Source of the DNA: Bacteroidota bacterium
GTDB taxonomy: Bacteria > Bacteroidota > Bacteroidia > Palsa-965
DNA: 64,000 nucleotides
Direction: 5' to 3'
NCBI GenBank assembly: GCA_006218065.1
Contig: VBWE01000008.1
Span: 1 to 64,000, forward strand
Shown piece after piece: positions 10,468 through 16,938 of this stretch. Numbering within the stretch: the first letter of the stretch is position 1; every line of letters starts with the position of its first letter. Under the pieces are notes generated by a model. It ran no database searches, was not told where the DNA came from, and saw nothing but the letters and a program-made list of their open reading frames with translations. The position numbers were made by a program, and so were the translations under genes.

Positions 10468-10959
10468 TTAAGGAATGAATTTCAATGCTAAACAAACTGC
10501 GACTCCCATCAGCACGAAGGTGATCAGGAACATGGCAATGTATTTGCTGATTCCGAACTCTCTTACCAGTATCCGTACCGGGTAAGTAATGATTCCGTAA
10601 ACAAGAGAAGTTATTTTTTTCCATGATTTTTCTCCTTTAACCACATAATCGGTTGCGCCATTGCGGAAAGCATCAATCGCTATCCCGATATTTTCGTTGG
10701 AGGAAAACATGATCACTTCTGTTTTTGGGTTGATTTTTTTGATGGACTTTAGCACCTCGTTTCCATTTTCGCCTTCCAGGTAATAATCCAGGATGACAAT
10801 GTTGGTGTCCTGGTCCACTTTTTCCAGGGCGCTTTCACCGGTATAAAAAATGGAAATATTGAGGTCGAGCCCGAACCTCTTGTCGAGGTAACCCCGTAAT
10901 GCCGTTACCATAAACTCATTGTCATCAACAATAAATAGGTTAAGCCCTTGCGTCTTCAT
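10468..10959 (-). CDS. Receiver-domain protein with a C-terminal membrane anchor
   Basis: A 163-residue protein. Residues 1-125 form a CheY-like receiver: acidic pair VDDNE, phospho-acceptor Asp in NIVILDYYLEG, switch Ser in MFSSNE, and Lys in DYVVKGE. There is no DNA-binding or enzymatic output domain. Instead, residues about 137-163 form a single strong hydrophobic segment (YIAMFLITFVLMGVAVCLAL), so the receiver is probably tethered to the inner membrane as a tail-anchored protein. Its receiver resembles that of the single-domain protein at 11250-11684 (LDYYLxG, INP, DYVVK). It has its own copy of the cassette promoter 43 bases downstream of the operator-like element. It is a likely phospho-acceptor of the neighbouring hybrid kinase, by inference. 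Confidence 0.85.
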   Translation of the reverse strand: MKTQGLNLFIVDDNEFMVTALRGYLDKRFGLDLNISIFYTGESALEKVDQDTNIVILDYYLEGENGNEVLKSIKKINPKTEVIMFSSNENIGIAIDAFRNGATDYVVKGEKSWKKITSLVYGIITYPVRILVREFGISKYIAMFLITFVLMGVAVCLALKFIP

Positions 10960-11001
10960 TCATATGCCGTTTTACATTGCGAATAAATTTTCACAACATA
11001 A

Positions 11002-11068
11002 CAAAGGTGGCCGGCTTTACATGCGAAAGCGTTGCACAAGGCCGGGAAAGAGTTATATCATTCACATA
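11002..11068 (-). promoter_or_regulatory. Two-part regulon promoter B (membrane-tailed receiver)
   Basis: Minus strand: TATGTGAATGATATAA (11053-11068), exactly 43 bases, then CACCTTTG (11002-11009), then 42 bases to the ATG at 10959. The 16-bp element differs from promoter A at two positions. Confidence 0.82.
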
Positions 11069-11183
11069 TTTCCGCGTGTAATTGTATCAAGCCTGAGATG
11101 GATCACTTTAAGTAAAATAAATTGTTTGTCTTTTTCGCGTGAAATTTCCTGGAACTTCCGGTTATAGATCCGTCAATATAACA

Positions 11184-11202
11184 CCCGGAAAATAATTCCG
11201 GG
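11184..11202 (-). terminator. Hairpin after the AraC-kinase-receiver operon
   Basis: CCCGGAA-AATAA-TTCCGGG forms a perfect 7-bp stem 48 bases past the stop codon at 11250. There is no clear T-run, so terminator activity is uncertain; it could be an mRNA-stabilising hairpin. Confidence 0.45.
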
Positions 11203-11249
11203 AAGGAAACTGTTTGTGCATTACAGGGCAGGAAGCGGGGTGGAATGGT

Positions 11250-11684
11250 TTACATCCGTTCCATATACCAGCGCAGTTCTTTTTCCATTTTTTTATAACG
11301 GAAAATGGTCGTGATGATTTTCTGCAGGCGTACAAAAGCGGTTTCACTTTTTACTACATAATCAAAAGCCCGGTGGTGCATGCAGTTTATCGCAACGTCA
11401 ATTTTATCCTGGGAAGACAGCATCACGACAGGAATATCGGGGTTGACTGCCTTTATCCGGTCTAGTGTTGCTATTCCGTTCATCGCACGTTTATCAATAC
11501 CATCGAGGTAATAATCCAAAATGATTACATCCGGGAAGTGGGATAAGTTTTCCATGCAAAGTTCGCCCGTTGCAAATGTTTCGATGATAAAATCGGCATG
11601 CTGAAGGAACTCAATTTCCAGGGATTTTAAAAACACGGCATCGTCATCTACGAGGAAAAGTTTTACTTTATGATCATTATTCAT
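11250..11684 (-). CDS. Single-domain response regulator (CheY-like)
   Basis: A 144-residue receiver with LVDDDA, phospho-Asp in DVIILDYYLDG, SS in VVMLSSQDK, and Lys in FDYVVKSE. It ends with a short helix rich in charged residues and has no output domain. The start at 11684 is chosen because it begins the family's normal N-terminus and overlaps the stop of the upstream kinase gene (ATGAATAA, an 8-base overlap), indicating translational coupling. It is the last gene of the AraC-kinase-receiver operon and very likely a phosphotransfer target of that kinase's HPt domain. Confidence 0.88.
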   Translation of the reverse strand: MNNDHKVKLFLVDDDAVFLKSLEIEFLQHADFIIETFATGELCMENLSHFPDVIILDYYLDGIDKRAMNGIATLDRIKAVNPDIPVVMLSSQDKIDVAINCMHHRAFDYVVKSETAFVRLQKIITTIFRYKKMEKELRWYMERM

Positions 11685-14202
11685 GTTTTGTGTTTTTAAT
11701 AGTATTGAATTCTGCTTCCAGTTCCCTGCATGCCTGTGCACAAACGTTTTCCAGTTGCAGAACCATATCCTGTATTCCGTCGTTCTGGTTCTGGGAGTTT
11801 GCATATTCCTGGACTTTTTTCGCCATGTTTTCAAAATCCGCGTGGATTCCCATGATCGAAAAGGAGGGAATCATTTTATGCACTGCTGCGCCTAAGGAAT
11901 GCCAGTCTTTATCCCGGAAACTTTGCTTCATTGTGCTGATTAATGGCGGAGTGTGTTCGAGGTAGAGGGAGATCATTTCCATCATCAGTTTCGGGTCGGA
12001 CTTTGTGCGAAGGCTTAAATACGCCAGGTCGATGCATTTTAATTTTTCACCCCGGCCGTTTCCGGGCTCAACCGGTTCATTGATTTTTATCACAGGTTTT
12101 TTGACCAGGCCGACTATTTTGTTGTACAATAATTTTTCGTCAACAGGTTTTGCGATATAGTCATTCATCCCGACGGCTTTACACTTTGCCAGGTCAACGG
12201 TGGTTACATCGGCAGTTAAAGCGATAATCGGTATTTTAGAATGCATGGTATTGCGGATATATTCTGTGGTTTCAAACCCGTTCATTTCAGGCATTTGAAG
12301 ATCCATCAGGATAATATCGTACGATTTAGTTTGTAATTTTTCTATGGCTATTTTCCCGTTGCCGGCAATATCACGTTCAAATCCAAAATCATCCAAAAGC
12401 GTTTTCATCAGCAATTGATTGAGTGCGATGTCTTCCACTACCAGGACTTTTATATTTTTAATTTCCTCGTCCAGTTCCACGAATCCCATATCGGGTTCCG
12501 CTTCATCAGTTGTTTTTTGAAAATTCAATACAAAACCGAAAGTAGAACCCACTCCCATCTGGCTTTTTACCTCAATGCTTCCTCCCTGCGCTTCTACTAA
12601 TTGCTTGACAATGGCAAGTCCCAGCCCTGTTCCCCCGTATAACCTGGAAGTACCGCTCGATGCCTGCTGAAAATTTTCAAAAATCTTTTCTATCTTATTT
12701 TCCGGTATACCGATCCCGGTGTCCGTAACTGAAAACTCAATGGTTACTTTTTCGGGGTCTTCCTGCAGCAGACGAACGGAAATCGTTATTTTCCCTTTTG
12801 TCGTAAATTTTACTGCGTTGCTCACAAGGTTTAAAATAATCTGGTGCAAACGTACCGGGTCTCCAACCAAAACCCCGGGAATCCTGTTGTCATATTGCTT
12901 GACCAGTTCCAGATTTTTCTCCTGGATTTTTGTCTCGAACAAATGAAGCATGGCTGATAAAGACAAGGCCATTTTGAAAGGCGTTTGCTCAAATGTCATT
13001 TTTCCGGCATCTACTTTGGCCAGGTCCAGTATGTCATTTATGAGTACGATCAATGCATCCCCGCTCATTTTTATCGCGGTCAGGTATTCTTTTTGTTTTC
13101 CCGATAAATTTGTTTTCAGGACCACTTTTGTAAACCCGATAATCGCATTCATCGGGGTGCGGATTTCATGACTCATGTTTGACAGGAACTGCTGTTTTGC
13201 TTTCACGGCATCCTCCGCCATGCGTGTGGAACTTTCAGCTTTGCTTTTTGCTTCTTCCGCTAAGCCGGTTGCCAGCTCGGCAAACACCCTGGCTTCGATC
13301 AGTTCGTTTTCAATTCGTTTTTGGTCGGTAATATCTCTTGCCACGACGACTACGCCAAGTACGCTTCCCTCATCGTCTTTATAAACCGAACCGTTGAATA
13401 ATACATCCGTTAATTTATGATCCTTCATGGTCAGGGGATAATCCGCTACGAAACCATTTGCAAAAACCTGCTGGTAAACTTCCCGCGCTTTGTCCGGATC
13501 GGTGAAGTAATCGAAAAAATTCGTGCCTGTTAAATGCTCACGCGATACGCCTGTGATGTCCACCGAAGCCTTATTCATGTCGGTAATTTTTCCTTCCGGG
13601 CTGATGGTAAACAGCGGATCGAGACTCGCTTCAATAAGACTGCGGGCATAATTGGCAATAACGAACTCTGCCGCCCGTTTTTCTTTCTCCCCGATTTGAA
13701 ATACAAGTTCTTTGTTGGCAATGAATAACTCTGCTGCCCGTTTTTCCTTTTCTTCGTTTTGAAAAGCAAGTTCTTTGTTGGCGATGCCTAATTCAGCGGC
13801 TCTTTTTTCTTTTTCACTGTTTTGAAACAGCAGTTCTTTGTTCGCAATGGTTAATTCCGCCGCCCGTTTTTCTTTCTCCTCGTTTTGAAATACAAGCTCT
13901 TTGTTGGCAATGCTTAACTCTTCTGCCCGCTTCCCTTTTTCTTCATCCTGGAAGGCAAGTTCTTTATTGGCAATACCCAGCTCACTGGCCCGTTTACCTT
14001 TCTCATCGCCCTGGAAGGCAAGTTCTATATTGGCAATACCCAACTCTGCCGCCCGTTTTTCTTTCTCTTCTTTTTGAAAAGCGATTTCTTTACGAAAAAC
14101 GTCCAGCTCAGCCAGCAGCTTTTCCTTTTCTTTTTTTTGAACCGAGAGCTCTTCGCGGACAAAAACCAGTTCCTCCTGGTCTGATTTTATTTTCTTAGCC
14201 AT
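11677..14202 (-). CDS. Soluble hybrid histidine kinase: repeat coiled coil-PAS-HisKA-HATPase-REC-HPt
   Basis: An 841-residue protein with no membrane segment. Residues 1-45 are a coiled coil; 46-171 are six near-identical 21-residue repeats (EKEKRAAELxIANKELxFQ). A PAS domain spans about 188-300 and a second helical linker follows. HisKA has its phospho-His at about residue 345 (NMSHEIRTPMN). HATPase_c shows the N box (HQIILNLVSNAVKF), DTGIGIP and GGTGLGLAIVK. The receiver has its Asp in YDIILMDLQMPEMNG, and a C-terminal HPt domain has a candidate His in AAVHKMIPSF. This is a complete His-Asp-His relay able to pass phosphate to separate receivers. It lies 17 bases after the AraC gene and overlaps the receiver gene downstream. 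The stimulus is unknown. Confidence 0.93.
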   Translation of the reverse strand: MAKKIKSDQEELVFVREELSVQKKEKEKLLAELDVFRKEIAFQKEEKEKRAAELGIANIELAFQGDEKGKRASELGIANKELAFQDEEKGKRAEELSIANKELVFQNEEKEKRAAELTIANKELLFQNSEKEKRAAELGIANKELAFQNEEKEKRAAELFIANKELVFQIGEKEKRAAEFVIANYARSLIEASLDPLFTISPEGKITDMNKASVDITGVSREHLTGTNFFDYFTDPDKAREVYQQVFANGFVADYPLTMKDHKLTDVLFNGSVYKDDEGSVLGVVVVARDITDQKRIENELIEARVFAELATGLAEEAKSKAESSTRMAEDAVKAKQQFLSNMSHEIRTPMNAIIGFTKVVLKTNLSGKQKEYLTAIKMSGDALIVLINDILDLAKVDAGKMTFEQTPFKMALSLSAMLHLFETKIQEKNLELVKQYDNRIPGVLVGDPVRLHQIILNLVSNAVKFTTKGKITISVRLLQEDPEKVTIEFSVTDTGIGIPENKIEKIFENFQQASSGTSRLYGGTGLGLAIVKQLVEAQGGSIEVKSQMGVGSTFGFVLNFQKTTDEAEPDMGFVELDEEIKNIKVLVVEDIALNQLLMKTLLDDFGFERDIAGNGKIAIEKLQTKSYDIILMDLQMPEMNGFETTEYIRNTMHSKIPIIALTADVTTVDLAKCKAVGMNDYIAKPVDEKLLYNKIVGLVKKPVIKINEPVEPGNGRGEKLKCIDLAYLSLRTKSDPKLMMEMISLYLEHTPPLISTMKQSFRDKDWHSLGAAVHKMIPSFSIMGIHADFENMAKKVQEYANSQNQNDGIQDMVLQLENVCAQACRELEAEFNTIKNTKHE
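13690..14067 (-). repeat. Six tandem 63-bp repeats inside the kinase gene
   Basis: They encode six consecutive 21-residue units (three heptads each); a seventh, degenerate unit occupies 14068-14130 and a partial one leads into the PAS domain. Unit length is constant, so copy-number change would lengthen or shorten the coiled coil without a frameshift. Confidence 0.9.
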
Positions 14203-14219
14203 CTGCTGTTTCGATAAAA

Positions 14220-14846
14220 TTATTTCGCGTTTGCTTTATTTGTTTCATTGGAGCCATTTGTTTCCTGGTAACTATTGGGAACTGCCCCGATTTCCTCGAG
14301 CGGATTCCGTTTCTTGTTTTTCAATTGTTTAAAATGAGAAGGGGAAAGCCCGGTGACTTTTTTGAATTGATTGGATAAATGTGCAACGCTGCTGTAATTC
14401 ATCTTCCACGCAATCTCCGTAATATTCAACTCGTCATAAATAATCAGTTCTTTTATGCGTTCGACTTTGTGCATGATCATGAATTGCGCGATCGTGGTTC
14501 CCTGCACTTCTGAAAATAAATTGGCCAGGTAAGTATAATCGTGATTTAATTTTTCGCTTAAAAAGTCAGAGAAATTCGTTTTGATCGCTTCCTCCGTATG
14601 ATGAACCATTTCGATGATGGTGTTTTTAATCTTCTCGATCAGCACGGCTCTTTTGTCGTCCATCAATTCAAGCCCCGAACGGAGTAAAACAACTTTCAAT
14701 TGCTCCCGCTGCGCTAAAGAAATATTTTCCATGATTTCCACTTCACCCAGGTCAACAACGATGAAATGCAGGCCCAGTTTTTTCAGTTCTTTTTTCACCG
14801 CCATCTTACAGCGGTTGCTAACCATATATTTGATATATATTTTCAA
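14220..14846 (-). CDS. AraC-family regulator with a TTG start
   Basis: A 208-residue protein. The C-terminal ~100 residues form an AraC-type double helix-turn-helix (DYTYLANLFSEVQGTTI, then LNITEIAWKMNYSSVAHLSNQFKKVTG). The N-terminal ~90 residues (YMVSNRCKM, then VDLGEVEIMEN) resemble a domain I recall from similar Bacteroidota regulators and contain no sugar-binding cupin. TTG at 14846 is chosen because a strong AAAGGAG ribosome-binding site (14855-14861) is spaced correctly for it; the first ATG (14825) would lose conserved-looking residues. It is first in the operon with the hybrid kinase and receiver. Its promoter carries the cassette motif, so it is the best candidate for the factor binding that motif and would then regulate itself (inference). 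Confidence 0.87.
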   Translation of the reverse strand: MKIYIKYMVSNRCKMAVKKELKKLGLHFIVVDLGEVEIMENISLAQREQLKVVLLRSGLELMDDKRAVLIEKIKNTIIEMVHHTEEAIKTNFSDFLSEKLNHDYTYLANLFSEVQGTTIAQFMIMHKVERIKELIIYDELNITEIAWKMNYSSVAHLSNQFKKVTGLSPSHFKQLKNKKRNPLEEIGAVPNSYQETNGSNETNKANAK

Positions 14847-14875
14847 ACAAAGTCTCCTTTAAAAACGGGTTCGAA

Positions 14876-14942
14876 CAAAGGTGTTCGCTTCCATGTCAGA
14901 AATTGTTGTGTAAGTCTTGAAATAAGTTACATAATTCACACA
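14876..14942 (-). promoter_or_regulatory. Two-part regulon promoter C (AraC-kinase-receiver operon)
   Basis: Minus strand: TGTGTGAATTATGTAA (14927-14942), exactly 43 bases, then CACCTTTG (14876-14883), then 29 bases to the TTG start. In all three promoters the 43-base spacer also keeps TT at spacer positions 14-15 and CAA at 19-21. Confidence 0.82.
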
Positions 14943-15108
14943 TACCCCGTGTGTGATATGCTTGTTGCAATGGAAATGCCTGAGGAAGGATTTAAACGCG
15001 TAACTCCTGAAAATGTACTACTCCGGGTGAGTCCCCTTTTCTGTAAGGTACGGATAAAGCACGATATAGTGTGGATTGAAAGGGAAAGAGGGTCTGGCCG
15101 CACTGCGA

Positions 15109-15221
15109 CGCGTGGTCCGCGAAGAAAAACTGGCGACCTTCAACGATGTGGTCGGCTTCAAAGTCGGCGATTTGCCGAGAGGAGTCCTCTTTGTAGAATG
15201 GACTTCCGGAAACGACTTTTG
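15109..15221 (+). repeat. Direct repeat, copy 2: orphan 3' end of the oxidase sorting domain
   Basis: 97% identical over 113 bp to 9971-10083. It keeps the reading frame of a T9SS tail up to GNDF and then meets TGA. Adding one T to the run of T at 15217-15220 would continue it as LKNRLIMQ, which resembles a normal type A ending; this suggests it is the original oxidase 3' end, now decayed (inference). The rest of the 477-base gap 14847-15323 holds promoter C and no gene that I can support. Confidence 0.9.
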
Positions 15222-15323
15222 AAAAATCGCTTAATCATGCAGGATGTTTTCCTCGCTGATTAACTGTTTTTGCCCGGGAATAAAAGCAAAGACCACCTCC
15301 GTTTTCCTCTTATTGTGTATTAT

Positions 15324-15719
15324 TCAGCTGTAAATTTTCGCACTCCCATTACGATTGGCTTTATGCAGGTGTTCAATTTCTTCCTCCCAGAAGCTATAAA
15401 CTGTGATTTGTTGCACTGGTTTGCCTAAAAGGTATTCCCGGAGTTCCTGAACATCTATAGGTCCTTCGTGGCTGCGTTCAAATTCAATCAGTTTCGTGAG
15501 GTAGTGGGATTCCAGTTCTTTAAGTCTTGCACTTAAAGTTTTGAATGCAGGATGTGTTTTATTGATGATGTTTTTCTTTCCATCCCATTCAGTGTTTTGA
15601 ATAGAATATCCTGTATGAATATCTCTTGTTACAGTGTTGTGATTTATTCGAAAAACAAGAGGAAATGAACCATCTTTCTTTTCTCTTCGCTTGTCTAAAA
15701 CAAGCTTAATTGTTGCCAT
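15324..15719 (-). pseudogene. Truncated tyrosine integrase (N-terminal part only)
   Basis: A 131-residue fragment starting MATIKLVLDKRREKKDGSF. This is the Arm-type DNA-binding region followed by the start of the SAM-like core-binding region of Bacteroidota phage/ICE tyrosine recombinases, normally about 400 residues. The whole catalytic domain (Arg...His-x-x-Arg...Tyr) is missing: the frame stops right after GSAKIYS, where full-length relatives as I recall them continue. It lies 155 bases beyond the 3' end of tRNA-Ser, a classic integration target, and is probably the relic of an island or prophage. It cannot recombine on its own. Confidence 0.8.
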
Positions 15720-15874
15720 AGCTACTCTAGGATAGTAGCTTTCACTGTGCTCAAAATTTGCAGGTAATTTGCAGGTAAACCAGCCTAAAAAGCCTCATTT
15801 TCTATAAATCCACTCCACTTGCTCTAAAAACACAAAACCCCGCCAATCGTATGATTAGCAGGGCTTTGTTAGAG

Positions 15875-15959
15875 CGGAAAGGGAGGGATTCGAACCCCCG
15901 GTACCTTGCGGTACATCTGATTTCGAATCAGATACATTCGACCACTCTGACACCTTTCC
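15875..15959 (-). tRNA. tRNA-Ser (anticodon CGA)
   Basis: The 85-nt class II tRNA has the acceptor stem GGAAAGG/CCTTTCC with discriminator G, the anticodon loop TTCGAAA within CTGA...TCAG giving anticodon CGA (reads UCG), a long variable arm, and the T-loop GGTTCGAATCC. CCA is not encoded. The integrase remnant lies on its 3' side. Confidence 0.95.
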
Positions 15960-16023
15960 GGGGCAAAATTACGCAGAGGAAACGAAAGTGCAAAGTAAAT
16001 CGGGGGTGAAGTATATTTGAGCT

Positions 16024-16866
16024 GTGTCAGGCAAAACCACATTTTCATTCCTGATCCCCGGCTCCGGCGGCGGGATGATGCCCTGCGATTTCCGCTTGCC
16101 GGAAGCGGGGAGCAAAGTTCCCGTGGTCGTTTTTTCGCACGGATTGAAGGGGTTTAAAGACTGGGGACATTTCAACCTGCTGGCCGGTGCATTATGCAGG
16201 GCCGGGCTGGCGGTGCTGAAATTCAGTTTTTCGCATAGCGGAACAACGCCGGATCACCCGGAAGATTTCGTGGACCTTGAAGCCTTCGGAATGAATACGT
16301 TCAGCAAAGAACTGGACGATCTCGGCATAGTGCTCGACTGGTTACATCGTGATCACGATCAGCGCAGCAGAATTGACCCGGAGAAAATTTACCTCATCGG
16401 GCACAGCCGGGGAGGAGGAATATCCATATTGAAAGCGGCCGAAGATCCGCGCGTGAAAAAAATAGTCACCTGGGCCGCAGTCTCCGATTTCGAACCGCGC
16501 GTCAATCCGCCCGACCTGGAAAGCTGGCGCGAAGCAGGCGTAAGCTGGACGCTGAATACGCGCACCGGGCAAAACATGCCGATGTACTATTCGCTGCGCG
16601 AAGATTTTTATGCCAACAAAAACCGCCTCGATATTCCCGCTGCTGCTGCGCGGATCCGGGTTCCCTTCCTGATCATTCACGGGACAGCGGATACTTCGGT
16701 AAATTTCCGGGAAGCCGAAAAACTGAAATCATGCAACCCCGCCGCCGAACTGCTCGCGATCGAAAACGCCGATCATACATTCGGGGGAAAACATCCGTTC
16801 ACTTCGGATGAGTTGCCGGAACACAGCAAACGGTTGATTATGGAAACTGCGGAGTATTTACTTTAA
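16024..16866 (+). CDS. Alpha/beta hydrolase (dienelactone-hydrolase-like esterase)
   Basis: A 280-residue cytosolic protein with no signal peptide. VVVFSHGLKGFKDW gives the oxyanion-hole region, and GHSRGG near residue 127 is the nucleophile elbow with catalytic Ser. HGTADTSVN supplies the Asp region and ENADHTFGG the His, so the triad is complete. It probably hydrolyses small esters or acyl conjugates; the substrate is unknown. The start is GTG at 16024; the first in-frame ATGs (MM near residue 18) would remove the first beta strand. It converges with the channel gene downstream across a long hairpin. Confidence 0.82.
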   Translation: MSGKTTFSFLIPGSGGGMMPCDFRLPEAGSKVPVVVFSHGLKGFKDWGHFNLLAGALCRAGLAVLKFSFSHSGTTPDHPEDFVDLEAFGMNTFSKELDDLGIVLDWLHRDHDQRSRIDPEKIYLIGHSRGGGISILKAAEDPRVKKIVTWAAVSDFEPRVNPPDLESWREAGVSWTLNTRTGQNMPMYYSLREDFYANKNRLDIPAAAARIRVPFLIIHGTADTSVNFREAEKLKSCNPAAELLAIENADHTFGGKHPFTSDELPEHSKRLIMETAEYLL

Positions 16867-16867
16867 C

Positions 16868-16927
16868 GTCTCAAGTTTCAAGTTTAATGTTTGATCGCTC
16901 AAAAACATTAAACCTGAAACTTGAGAC
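16868..16927. repeat. Hairpin of the TTTCAAGTTT word family between convergent genes
   Basis: Arms 16868-16892 and 16903-16927 (25 bp, one mismatch) enclose a 10-base loop. It fills almost the entire space between two convergent stop codons and may act as a two-way terminator. Confidence 0.8.
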
Positions 16928-16938
16928 ATGAAACGTTT

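Noticed and set aside
15100-15221. Orphan sorting-domain tail as the end of a second secreted-protein gene
   Set aside because: Upstream sequence contains no reading frame in the same phase that could be the body of such a gene, and similarity to the oxidase begins abruptly.
14766-15263. 165-codon plus-strand frame covering the AraC promoter and the second oxidase tail
   Set aside because: It crosses promoter C and reads the oxidase tail in the wrong frame; the tail's own frame gives the sorting-domain residues.
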